Shown: positions 7,516 through 15,298 of the stretch, piece after piece
Position numbering within the stretch: position 1 is the stretch's first letter
Layout: each line of letters opens with the position of its first letter
From: a virus
DNA length: 23,602 nt
Reading direction: 5' to 3' (one strand)
Virus record (IMG/VR): IMGVR_UViG_3300005513_000029
Location: 1-23,602 of that record
Translations under genes and position numbers: made by a program
Notes under the pieces: model-generated
What the model was told of the DNA's origin: nothing
The model's database searches: none
The model's input: only the letters and a program-made list of their open reading frames with translations

Positions 7516-8376
7516 ATGCTGATTCACCAATACGACGCCGAGACCGGCCAGTACCTTTCCAGTCGGCTCGCCGACCCTGACCCGATCAACGCCGATCGCT
7601 GGCTCGTGCCTGCGTTCAGCACGACCGACGATCTACCGTCGCGACCGCGCCTGACGTGGCCGTTTTATATCGATGGCGCATGGAAGCTGCTGCCCGACTA
7701 TCGCGGCCTGATGCTGTATCGGCAGGACAACGGCCAGCCGGCCGAAATTCAAATCGCCGGCGCTACGCCCGCCGAGCACGGTTTGACGGAAACCCCGCGC
7801 CCCTCGGACGACTACACGTTCCGCGATGGCGCATGGGTGATCGATCCCGCAATCGTCGCGCAACGCGTGCGCGCTGCGGCGATGGCCGAGTTTGATATGC
7901 GCATGGCGCGCGCCCGAACGATGAACGCGGGCAAGGCCGACGCCTATGCGGCCAGTTTGCTCTCGCGCGAAGAAGCCTATTACTTCCGCGCCTGGTCCGC
8001 GTATCAGCTCGACCTCGTGCGTGCGATCCAGCGTGAAGGCTTTCCCGATGCTGTGAGCTGGCCCGACGAGCCGACGCCGTTCGAAGTCGCGAGCGCGCCG
8101 GCAATGGCCGAATACGCTGCTCGCATTGCGAAGGCCGCGACCTTCACCGATGGCAAGGCCGAGGCTTACGCGGCCCGCACGCTGTCGGCCGAGGACTATT
8201 TCAACTATCAGGCGTGGACGGCCTACGCCGAGCAATGCACGCGTGCGCTCGATCGCGAAACCTTCCCGAACGCTGTCGTGTGGCCCGACGAGCCGGCCGC
8301 CTATACGCCCCCGGTTGAACTGCCCGTGATTCCGCCCACCGAATCCGCGCCGCAAACCCCGGCCGACCCCGCGTAA
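7516..8376 (+). CDS. G: Tail fibre assembly chaperone (gpG-like) with duplicated domain
   Basis: The product is 286 residues, clearly longer than P2 gpG (about 175). AAGGATCTGAACC before the ATG supplies the ribosome site. Residues 1-115 resemble N-terminal parts of fibre-assembly proteins, with three short aromatic repeats ending in similar phrases (FYIDGAWKL, FRDGAWVID). Residues 122-195 and 196-269 are tandem copies of a roughly 74-residue domain, each running from AMAE to FP-AV-WPDEP, about half identical. A proline-rich tail closes the protein. It should assist trimerisation of gpH. The duplication is read directly from the sequence; its effect is unknown. Confidence 0.82.
   Translation: MLIHQYDAETGQYLSSRLADPDPINADRWLVPAFSTTDDLPSRPRLTWPFYIDGAWKLLPDYRGLMLYRQDNGQPAEIQIAGATPAEHGLTETPRPSDDYTFRDGAWVIDPAIVAQRVRAAAMAEFDMRMARARTMNAGKADAYAASLLSREEAYYFRAWSAYQLDLVRAIQREGFPDAVSWPDEPTPFEVASAPAMAEYAARIAKAATFTDGKAEAYAARTLSAEDYFNYQAWTAYAEQCTRALDRETFPNAVVWPDEPAAYTPPVELPVIPPTESAPQTPADPA
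7879..8322 (+). repeat. Tandem in-frame domain duplication inside the G gene
   Basis: Two 222-bp units, 7879-8100 and 8101-8322, encode gap-free matching 74-residue blocks. By eye about 35 of the first 65 positions are identical, including GKA-AYA, AW-AY, and FP-AV-WPDEP. Base-level identity is high at the unit ends (TGGCCCGACGAGCCG in both) but diverged elsewhere, so this is an old duplication and not an assembly artefact. Confidence 0.85.
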
Positions 8377-8436
8377 CGCCGAAAGCGTCGCGATCTGCAA
8401 CCCGCCCTTTCACTGCCCTTCTACACAGGAATTCAT

Positions 8437-9609
8437 ATGGCAACTGACTATCACCACGGCGTGCGCGTACTCGAAATCAATGAAGGCACGCGCCCGATTC
8501 GCACCGTATCGACGGCCGTTGTCGGCCTCGTCGCGACCGGCCTTGATGCTGATGCCGCAATGTTCCCGCTCGATACGCCCGTGCTGCTGACGAACATTCA
8601 AGCGGCGATCGGCAAGGCCGGCGACAAGGGCACGCTCGCGCGCACGCTCGAAGCCATGTCGGCACAGGCGAAGCCCGTCATTGTCGTCGTGCGCGTCGCT
8701 GATGGCGTCGACGATGCGGCGACGACGAGCAACGTGATCGGCACGACTGCGGTCGGCGGCGGTTACACCGGCATGCAAGCGCTACTCGCCGCGCAATCGA
8801 AACTCGGCATCAAGCCGCGGATTCTCGGCGCACCGGGCCTCGACACGCAACCCGTCGCGACGGCCCTCGGAGCGCTCGCGCAGAAGCTGCGCGGCTTTGG
8901 TTATATCTCGGCGAACGGCGCGGAAACGAAGGAAGCGGCGACCACGTACCGCAAGCAATTCAGCCAGCGCGAGCTGATGGTGTTGTGGCCTGATTTCCTC
9001 GGATGGGACACGACCGCGGACGCGTCGACCACGATCGACGCGACGGCGATCGCGCTCGGACTGCGAGCCAAGCTCGACGAGCAAAGGGGCTGGCAAAAGA
9101 CGCTCTCGAATGTCGGCATCAACGGCGTCACCGGCATTAGCCGCGATGTGTTTTGGGATTTGCAAGACCCCGCGACCGATGCGGGCTACCTGAACGAACA
9201 GGACGTGACGACGCTGATTAACTCGAACGGTTATCGCTTCTGGGGTTCGCGCACCTGTTCCGACGATCCGCTGTTCGCGTTCGAGAACTACACGCGCACC
9301 GCGCAAGTGCTCGCCGACACGATGGCCGAGGCTCAAATGACGTTCGTCGACGTGGATTTACACCCGTCGATCGTGCGCGACATTATCGAAAGCATCAACG
9401 CGAAATTCCGCGAGCTGGTTTCGAATGGCTATCTGATCGGCGGCTCAGCCTGGTATGACGACAGCGTGAACGACAAAGACACGCTGAAGGCCGGCAAGCT
9501 CTCGATCGATTACGACTACACGCCGGTTCCCCCCCTTGAAAACCTGATGCTGCGCCAACGCATCACCGACCGCTATCTGATGGACTTCGCCGCACGCGTC
9601 ACAGCCTAA
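8437..9609 (+). CDS. FI: Tail sheath protein gpFI
   Basis: The product is 390 residues (P2 FI about 396). The N-terminus with TDYHHGVRVLEINEGTRPI, the ILGAPGLDTQPV segment and the C-terminal SIDYDYTPVPPLENL are signature blocks of P2-type contractile sheath proteins. It polymerises around the tube and contracts during injection. An AGGA site lies 8 bases before the ATG. The 60-bp gap upstream separates it from the fibre genes, where P2 starts the FI-FII transcript; I could not see a clear Ogr-type dyad there. Confidence 0.94.
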   Translation: MATDYHHGVRVLEINEGTRPIRTVSTAVVGLVATGLDADAAMFPLDTPVLLTNIQAAIGKAGDKGTLARTLEAMSAQAKPVIVVVRVADGVDDAATTSNVIGTTAVGGGYTGMQALLAAQSKLGIKPRILGAPGLDTQPVATALGALAQKLRGFGYISANGAETKEAATTYRKQFSQRELMVLWPDFLGWDTTADASTTIDATAIALGLRAKLDEQRGWQKTLSNVGINGVTGISRDVFWDLQDPATDAGYLNEQDVTTLINSNGYRFWGSRTCSDDPLFAFENYTRTAQVLADTMAEAQMTFVDVDLHPSIVRDIIESINAKFRELVSNGYLIGGSAWYDDSVNDKDTLKAGKLSIDYDYTPVPPLENLMLRQRITDRYLMDFAARVTA

Positions 9610-9625
9610 CTAGGAGCAATTAAAC

Positions 9626-10135
9626 ATGGCATTGCCGAAGAAACTAAAGAATTTCAATCTGTTCCAGAACGGCGAAAACTTCGCGGGACAGATTGCCGAA
9701 GTCACGCCCCCGAAGCTGACGCGAAAGATGGAGGCGTATCGCGGCGGCGGCATGAATGGCCCTATCGATATCGACCAAGGGCAAGAGGGCATCGTGCTCG
9801 AATGGACGGCCGGCGGCTTCATGCGATCGGTCTGCGCGCAATACGGCATCACGAAGCATGACGGCGTGCAACTGCGTTTCGCCGGCGCGTATCGCTCCGA
9901 GGATTCGACGAAGCACGACGCTATCGAAATCGTCGTGCGCGGCCGACACAAGGAACTCGATTTCGGCAACTCGAAGCCCGGCGACGATACGGCGTTCAAG
10001 GTTTCGACGACGTGCAGCTATTACAAGCTCACCGTCAACGGCGAAACCGTGATCGAGATTGACCTCATCAACATGGTCGAAAACGTCAACGGCGAAGACC
10101 TGTTGGCCGATCTGCGCAAGGCAATCGGCCTGTAA
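9626..10135 (+). CDS. FII: Major tail tube protein gpFII
   Basis: The product is 169 residues (P2 FII about 172). The start MALPKKLKNFNLFQNGENFA and the internal YRGGGMNGPIDIDQGQE segment are typical of the family, as is the ending EIDLINMVENVNGEDLLADL. It forms the hexameric rings of the inner tube. A TAGGAGC ribosome site precedes the ATG. A hairpin in the following gap separates it from the lower-abundance chaperone genes. Confidence 0.94.
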   Translation: MALPKKLKNFNLFQNGENFAGQIAEVTPPKLTRKMEAYRGGGMNGPIDIDQGQEGIVLEWTAGGFMRSVCAQYGITKHDGVQLRFAGAYRSEDSTKHDAIEIVVRGRHKELDFGNSKPGDDTAFKVSTTCSYYKLTVNGETVIEIDLINMVENVNGEDLLADLRKAIGL

Positions 10136-10153
10136 CGCAAGCATGTCCCCTTC

Positions 10154-10178
10154 CCCGCCTGGTCAAGCACCGGGCGGG
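10154..10178 (+). promoter_or_regulatory. Stem-loop between FII and E
   Basis: CCCGCCTGGT and ACCGGGCGGG form a 10-bp stem with one G-T wobble and a 5-base loop. No T tract follows, so it is not a strong intrinsic terminator. It lies right after the two most abundant tail transcripts. It may protect the FI-FII mRNA 3' end or attenuate read-through into E and T; this role is inferred from position. Confidence 0.5.
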
Positions 10179-10209
10179 CATCAACGACCCAATCTGAACA
10201 GAGAAAGAA

Positions 10210-10494
10210 ATGACCGAACAAGCCAAGTCGAACACCATCACCCTCGATGCTCCGATCACGCGCGGCGAACAGGTAATCAACGAAATCACGTTGCGCAAGC
10301 CGGCCGCCGGCGAGCTGCGCGGCACGTCGCTCAATGCGCTCGTGAATCTGGACGTCGACGCACTCGGCAAGGTGTTGCCGCGCATCTCGTCGCCGACGCT
10401 CACCGAGTTTGACGTGCAGCAGCTCGACCCCGCTGACCTCGTGCAATTGGGGGTGGCGTTCGCATCTTTTTTGCTGCCGAAGCGGGCGAGCTAG
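10210..10494 (+). CDS. E: Tail assembly chaperone gpE
   Basis: The product is 94 residues (P2 gpE about 91). TITLDAPITRGEQ and ITLRKPAAGELRG are characteristic of the P2/Mu gp41-like tail assembly protein family. With the frameshifted E+E' product it acts as a chaperone for the tape measure, encoded next. The zero-frame stop TAG is at 10492-10494, 19 bases beyond the slippery heptamer. The ATG is preceded by an A/G-rich site (AGAGAAAGAA). Confidence 0.9.
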   Translation: MTEQAKSNTITLDAPITRGEQVINEITLRKPAAGELRGTSLNALVNLDVDALGKVLPRISSPTLTEFDVQQLDPADLVQLGVAFASFLLPKRAS

Positions 10495-10646
10495 AGAACG
10501 GCATACCCGACCGCGTTGAAGAAGCGATGGCCGATATCGCGACCGTGTTTCACTGGACACGGCGCGATATGGACGATCTGACGTTGGCCGAGCTGGCCGA
10601 CTGGCGCGAGCGAGCGCGCGTGCGCTCGCCGTATGGAAGCGAATAA
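10210..10646 (+). CDS. E': E+E' fusion made by programmed -1 frameshift
   Basis: Ribosomes slipping back one base at T-TTT-TTG (10467-10473) leave gpE after Leu88 and continue from 10473 to the TAA at 10644-10646, giving 145 residues (P2 E+E' about 142). The added tail is 57 residues and carries ADIATVFHWTRRDMDDL and LAELADWRERARVR, which are typical gpE' sequence. The E' frame has no suitable start of its own near its beginning. Fixed E to E+E' ratios are needed for tail assembly in this phage group. Confidence 0.88.
10467..10473 (+). promoter_or_regulatory. -1 ribosomal frameshift slippery heptamer TTTTTTG
   Basis: In the E frame the codons read TCT TTT TTG, so the heptamer has the X-XXY-YYZ phase needed for a -1 slip. 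The same heptamer is used in P2 E/E'. Sequence 3' of it is GC-rich, but I did not identify a definite stimulatory pseudoknot. Confidence 0.85.
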
Positions 10647-10648
10647 CG

Positions 10649-13252
10649 ATGGCAAACAGTAACGACCTGAAATTGCGCGTGCTGTTCGATATGGTCGACG
10701 GCGCAACGAAGCCCCTGCGAAACATTCTCAACGGTAACAAGGGCCTCGCGAAGTCGCTCAAGGAGTCGCGTGAAGAACTCGGCAAGCTACAGCGCACGCA
10801 AAAGGACGTGGCCGCGTTTCGCGAAATGCGCGTCGGCCTGAACGGCACCAGGCGCGACATGCAGAGCGCGCAATCGCGCGTCGCCGAGCTGGCCCGCACG
10901 ATCGGCTCGACCGACTCGCCGACGAAACAGATGGTCGCGGAGTTTGAACGCGCGAAGCGCACGGCCGCGCAGCTCACCGCCGAGCACGACAAACAGGCCG
11001 ACAAGGTGCGGGCGCTCCGCGATCGCCTCGCGGGCGCCGGCATCGATACGCGCAATCTGTCGGAGCACGAGCGCAATTTGCGCTCGTGCATGGCCGCGAC
11101 AATCGGCGTGATGACGATTCAGCAAAACAAGCTCGCCGACCTCACCACTCGCACGAAGCGGCTCGCCGAGGCGCGCGAGAAAATGAACAGGACAAAGGAA
11201 CTGGCCGGTTCCATGGCGGGCACGGGCGCGAAGATGATGGCCGGCGGCGCTGTCGTCGGCGCGGCAACTCTCGTGCCTATCGCCGCATATGCGCAAGCCG
11301 AGGAATCGGCGACGCAGCTCGCGAGCGCGCTTATGCGCGCCGGCGGCGTCGTGCCCCCTGAATTCGAGAAGATCAACACGCTCGCGATGAAGCTCGGCGA
11401 CCGGCTCCCCGGCACGACCTCGGATTTCCAGAACATGATGACCATGCTCACGCGGCAAGGTATCAGCGCGGAATCGATCCTAGGCGGCATGGGCGAGGCG
11501 ACTGCCTATCTCGGCGTGCAGCTCAAGAAAGCGCCGGCCGAGGCGGCCGAATTTGTCGCGAAGCTACAGGACGCCACGCGCACGACCGAGAAAGACATGC
11601 TTTCGCTGACGGACGTGATTCAGAAATCTTTCATGCTCGGCGTCGACGATAACAACATGCTCGATGCGTTCGCCAAGCTCGGCCCGGCGATGGACACCAT
11701 CAAGATCAAGGGCCTCGAAGGGGCGAAGGCGCTCGCGCCGCTGCTGGTGATGGCCGATCAATCGGGCCTGATCGGCGGCTCGGCGGGCAACGCTTTCCGT
11801 AAGGTGTTCCAGCTCGGCATGGACGCGAAGAAAGTCGGCAAGGCAAACAAGCAGCTCGCGCCGGCCCAACGCCTCGACTTCACGAACGGCAAGGGCGAAT
11901 TCGGCGGCCTCGACAAGATGTTTGCACAGTTCCAAAAGCTCAAAGGCCTCACCACGCAAAAGCGCGAAGGCATCCTTAAAGAGATTTTTGGCGAGGACGC
12001 TGAAACGCTGCAAGCCGTGTCGCTGATGGTGAATAAGGGCAAAGAAGGTTACGAGGAAGTCGTCGCCAAGATGGCGGCGCAAGCCTCGATGCAGGAGCGC
12101 GTTAATAAGCAGCTCGGCACGCTTAAAAACCTTTGGGAATCGGCTACGGGCACCTTCACGAATGCCCTCGTCGCGTTTGGCGCGTCGATCGCGCCGGAAA
12201 TGAAAGGCGTAGTCCAATGGCTCGGCGACATGGCGCAAGGCTTGGGCCAATGGGCGCGCGACAATCCGAAGCTCGCTAACGGCCTGATGAAAGTCGCGGC
12301 CGGCGTCGCGCTGCTGTTGACGGCCGGCGGCGCTCTCGTCGTGATGCTCGCCGGCGTGCTTGGCCCGCTCGCTGTCGTCAAATTCAGTATGACGGCGCTT
12401 GGCATGCAAGGCGGCATTCTCGCGCGCGTGCTCGGCCTCGGCGCGACTGCATGGCGCGTGTTCGCGTCGGCCGCCATGTTCGCCGGCCGCGCCATGCTGA
12501 TGAATCCGATCGGCCTTGCGATCACCGCGATCGCGGCGGCGGCGCTCGCGATCTATGTCTATTGGGAACCGATCAAGGCATTTTTCGGCGGCCTATGGCC
12601 ACAGGTTCAACAGGCGTTCGCTGGCGGCATTTCAGGTATCGGCGCACTTATCGTCAACTGGTCCCCGCTTGGTCTGTTCTATCAGGCGTTCGCGGCCGTG
12701 CTGTCATGGTTCGGCGTCGACATGCCGGCGAAGTTTTCGGAATTCGGCGGCAACCTGATCGCCGGCCTCGTCAACGGCATCACTAGCGGCCTCGGCGCTG
12801 TTCAAGCGGCGATCACGAACGTCGCGACAAGCACGGTCGGATGGTTCAAGGAAAAGCTCGGCATTCATAGCCCGTCGCGCGTGTTCGGCGAGCTGGGCGG
12901 ATTCATCACGCGAGGCGCGGCGATCGGCATGGAAGGCGAGCAAGGCCGCATCGCGAAAGCCGCGGTCGGCCTCGCGACGCTCGCAGCGACCTCGTTCGCT
13001 GCCGCGCAAGGCGCACAGACGGCCGGCACGCCCGCCGGCGGTCCCGGCGCAGCGATTGATACCCGCCCCGCCCTGCAAGCCCGCCAGGCGACCGGAAACG
13101 CGGCCGGCGCGGCATCGTCGGCCGGCGGCGACACCTACATTTTTCAGATTTCAGGCGGCGGCTCTGACGAAATCGAGACGCGGATTCGCAAGGTGCTCGC
13201 CGATATCGAGCGCAAGAAGGCCTCGCGCGTTAGCTCCCGCCTGTCCGATTAA
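10649..13252 (+). CDS. T: Tail tape measure protein gpT
   Basis: The product is 867 residues (P2 gpT about 815). It has an N-terminal helical, coiled-coil-rich part (about 1-170) and a TP901/P2-type core (around 200-330, EESATQLASALMRAGG, ISAESILGGMGEATAYLG). The middle holds several long hydrophobic segments (about 545-585 and 610-645), typical of tape measures that enter the host membrane. A Gly/Ala-rich C-terminus contains LGIHSPSRVFGELG. It sets tail length and is ejected ahead of DNA. At the usual roughly 0.15 nm per residue it predicts a tail near 130 nm. The ATG is two bases after the E' stop. Confidence 0.93.
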   Translation: MANSNDLKLRVLFDMVDGATKPLRNILNGNKGLAKSLKESREELGKLQRTQKDVAAFREMRVGLNGTRRDMQSAQSRVAELARTIGSTDSPTKQMVAEFERAKRTAAQLTAEHDKQADKVRALRDRLAGAGIDTRNLSEHERNLRSCMAATIGVMTIQQNKLADLTTRTKRLAEAREKMNRTKELAGSMAGTGAKMMAGGAVVGAATLVPIAAYAQAEESATQLASALMRAGGVVPPEFEKINTLAMKLGDRLPGTTSDFQNMMTMLTRQGISAESILGGMGEATAYLGVQLKKAPAEAAEFVAKLQDATRTTEKDMLSLTDVIQKSFMLGVDDNNMLDAFAKLGPAMDTIKIKGLEGAKALAPLLVMADQSGLIGGSAGNAFRKVFQLGMDAKKVGKANKQLAPAQRLDFTNGKGEFGGLDKMFAQFQKLKGLTTQKREGILKEIFGEDAETLQAVSLMVNKGKEGYEEVVAKMAAQASMQERVNKQLGTLKNLWESATGTFTNALVAFGASIAPEMKGVVQWLGDMAQGLGQWARDNPKLANGLMKVAAGVALLLTAGGALVVMLAGVLGPLAVVKFSMTALGMQGGILARVLGLGATAWRVFASAAMFAGRAMLMNPIGLAITAIAAAALAIYVYWEPIKAFFGGLWPQVQQAFAGGISGIGALIVNWSPLGLFYQAFAAVLSWFGVDMPAKFSEFGGNLIAGLVNGITSGLGAVQAAITNVATSTVGWFKEKLGIHSPSRVFGELGGFITRGAAIGMEGEQGRIAKAAVGLATLAATSFAAAQGAQTAGTPAGGPGAAIDTRPALQARQATGNAAGAASSAGGDTYIFQISGGGSDEIETRIRKVLADIERKKASRVSSRLSD

Positions 13253-13266
13253 CGGAGGAAGAAACG

Positions 13267-13692
13267 ATGATGATGTCACTCGGCCAATTCGTTTTCAGTC
13301 TGTCGACGCTGGCCTATCAGGAGTTGCAACGGCGCACGAGCTGGAAGCACGCGAGTACGTCGCGCGTCGGCGGGCGTAATGCTCGGCAATACACCGGCCA
13401 GGGTGACGACACAATCACGCTCACGGGCTGGTTTGCGCCCGATCAAGGTATCGGCAAGCTGTCGTCGCTTACCGAGCTGCGCACGATGGCCGACGATGGC
13501 GAGGCCTATGTGCTCGTCGACGGCACGGGCACGGTATACGGCGCATTCGTGATCGAAGGCCTCGACGAAGGCCAATCGCTTCACCAGAAAGACGGCACGC
13601 CGAGGCGCGTCGAATTCACGTTAAACCTCACGCGCGTCGACGATGGCCTCGTGAAAACGAAAACTGAGCCGGCGAAGGACAAAGCGCAATGA
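13267..13692 (+). CDS. U: Tail protein gpU
   Basis: The product is 141 residues (P2 gpU about 159). MSLGQFVFSLSTLAYQELQR, the WKHASTSRVGGR segment and GDDTITLTGW are conserved features of the gpU family. It is a baseplate/tail-tip associated protein. GGAGGAAGAAACG precedes the ATG, a strong ribosome site, and the stop overlaps gene D by 4 bases. Confidence 0.93.
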   Translation: MMMSLGQFVFSLSTLAYQELQRRTSWKHASTSRVGGRNARQYTGQGDDTITLTGWFAPDQGIGKLSSLTELRTMADDGEAYVLVDGTGTVYGAFVIEGLDEGQSLHQKDGTPRRVEFTLNLTRVDDGLVKTKTEPAKDKAQ

Positions 13693-14729
13693 AGCAACCG
13701 ACGCCGATCTATCAAATCACGCTCAACGGCAAAGACCTCACGAGCAAGATTTCGCCGCGCCTGAATCACCTGTCGCTCGACGAGTCGCGATCGGACGAAG
13801 CCGATACGCTGATGCTCTCACTCGACGATGCCGATGGAAAGCTCGTGCTACCCAAGCGCGGCGAAGTCGTGCGCGTGGCGTTCGGATGGTCCGACACGGG
13901 CCTCGTCGACAAGGGCTCTTTCACGATCAACGAAATCGAGCACGCCGGCACCCCGGATATGCTCACCATTCAGGCGCGATCTGCTTCGATGACGAAAGGC
14001 CTCGGCGAACGAAAGGAAAAGAGCTGGCACGGCGAAACGATCGGCGCGATTGTGCGCAAGATCGCCGGCGCGCACGGCCTTAAACCGGCGATCACCGAGG
14101 CGCTTGCGGAAATCGTGATCGCGCACATCGATCAAACGCACGAGTCGGATATGTCATTTCTCACACGCCTCGCGAAGCGTTACGACGCCGTGATGAACGT
14201 GAAGGATACGCACCTGCTGTTCGTGCCGATCGGTCACGGCACGAGCGTTAGCGGCAAGGCGCTCGCCCCCGTTGAGCTGACGCGCAAAGAAGGCGACCGG
14301 CACCGCTATCACGTATCCGAGCGCGAGAACTATGCGTGCGTGCGCGCGTTCTACCACGCGACCGGCCGCGCGAAACGCAAGTCGATCGTCGTCGGCGGCG
14401 AAGATAACCATAACGCGAAGGTGTTGCCGGAAACCTATGCAACCGAAGCCGATGCACGCGCGGCAGCAACGGCCGAGCTGAACCGCACGAAACGCAGCCA
14501 GGCGACGATGACGTATAACCTCGCGCTCGGCCGGCCTGACCTCTACCCCGAAGTGCCCGTTTATCTGAACGGCTTCAAGCCCGATATCGATGCGGAGTCA
14601 TGGCTTGTGAAGAAGGTGCGGCACGAGATTGACGGCAACGGCGGCTATACGTGCGAACTGGAACTTGAAACACGCGACGATCCGACGAGCGAGCGGCACC
14701 GCACGCACTTTCGCAAAGGCGGGCAATAA
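13689..14729 (+). CDS. D: Late control / baseplate hub protein gpD
   Basis: The product is 346 residues (P2 gpD about 387). IYQITLNGKDLT, LSLDESRSDEADTLMLSLDD and RSASMTKGLGERKEKSW are hallmark blocks of the P2 gpD/gp27-like hub family. Despite the historical name late control, it is a structural baseplate hub component that holds the gpV spike. It is the last gene of the rightward late block and runs into a strong hairpin terminator three bases after its stop. Confidence 0.93.
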   Translation: MKQPTPIYQITLNGKDLTSKISPRLNHLSLDESRSDEADTLMLSLDDADGKLVLPKRGEVVRVAFGWSDTGLVDKGSFTINEIEHAGTPDMLTIQARSASMTKGLGERKEKSWHGETIGAIVRKIAGAHGLKPAITEALAEIVIAHIDQTHESDMSFLTRLAKRYDAVMNVKDTHLLFVPIGHGTSVSGKALAPVELTRKEGDRHRYHVSERENYACVRAFYHATGRAKRKSIVVGGEDNHNAKVLPETYATEADARAAATAELNRTKRSQATMTYNLALGRPDLYPEVPVYLNGFKPDIDAESWLVKKVRHEIDGNGGYTCELELETRDDPTSERHRTHFRKGGQ

Positions 14730-14731
14730 AC

Positions 14732-14760
14732 AAAGGGCCAAGGTTTAGCCTTGGCCCTTT
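14732..14760. terminator. Bidirectional hairpin terminator between D and the reverse-strand block
   Basis: AAAGGGCCAAGG and CCTTGGCCCTTT form a perfect 12-bp stem with a 5-base loop (TTTAG). The arms end in AAA/TTT, and reverse-strand sequence beyond the stem is T-rich (TTTGTTTATT). It lies between the stop of D and the stop of the convergent gene at 14765, so it should end transcription from both directions. Confidence 0.88.
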
Positions 14761-14764
14761 CGCT

Positions 14765-15217
14765 TTACTCGTCGCCGGCGGTCACTTCACCCGGCCGTCG
14801 CGGCCGACAGGCATTGCCGGCCACACACACCCAAAGGCGCTCAGAAATGTAGCTTGTCCGCTTTTCCGCATCGAGCGCGATGTTTTTAAGCGCCTCACAC
14901 TCATTTCGCCCACCCTGAAATGAGAACCCTTGTGCGCCGATATCGTTCCGTATCTCAATGCGCCGTATGTCGGACCGCCCCCATGTGTTCGCAGTCCAGC
15001 ATGCGCCGAACGTCAAAACATTATCGAAAGCTTCGCGCCTCACGACTGGTTTGCGAATCGTCATATAGAGCGATCCTTTTTCCAGTTTCACCCCGTCAAC
15101 CTGTCGGCTTGCAAGGCTCTTTTGCAGAGCCGGCGGCAACTCGGCCGCGTGAACGCTGAGCACGTTGCATAGTGCGGCAATGATGATTGACTTGGCGGTC
15201 CATACAGATAGCTTCAT
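14765..15217 (-). CDS. Exported four-cysteine protein of unknown function
   Basis: I chose the ATG at 15217 because GGGGAA sits 7 bases upstream; a start at 15235 would place the lysine-bearing N-terminus inside an extension without a ribosome site. The 150-residue product opens with a signal peptide (MKLSVWTAKSI, hydrophobic core to about residue 22, VHA-A cleavage). The mature part has four cysteines (in FGAC, NEC, WVC and NAC), which could form two disulfides, so it is probably periplasmic. There is no convincing lipobox. I recognise no family. It lies downstream of the ORF6C-like membrane protein on the same strand, in the D-repressor interval where P2-like phages carry accessory genes. 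Superinfection exclusion or lysogenic conversion would fit but is only a guess. Confidence 0.75.
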   Translation of the reverse strand: MKLSVWTAKSIIIAALCNVLSVHAAELPPALQKSLASRQVDGVKLEKGSLYMTIRKPVVRREAFDNVLTFGACWTANTWGRSDIRRIEIRNDIGAQGFSFQGGRNECEALKNIALDAEKRTSYISERLWVCVAGNACRPRRPGEVTAGDE

Positions 15218-15298
15218 TAATTTCCCCGTGCACAAATTTCCAGTCGGTCAGCCTTGGCCAATTCACTGGTGCCTGCTAGATGCAATGGTTCGCGTGAC

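Noticed and set aside
8377-8436. Accessory-gene insertion site between G and FI
   Set aside because: In P2 and relatives this site can carry extra genes, but here the gap is only 60 bp and holds just the FI ribosome site.
14920-15172. Forward-strand frames opposite the exported-protein gene
   Set aside because: They have no ribosome sites and no motifs; the reverse-strand gene has a signal peptide and a good Shine-Dalgarno site.
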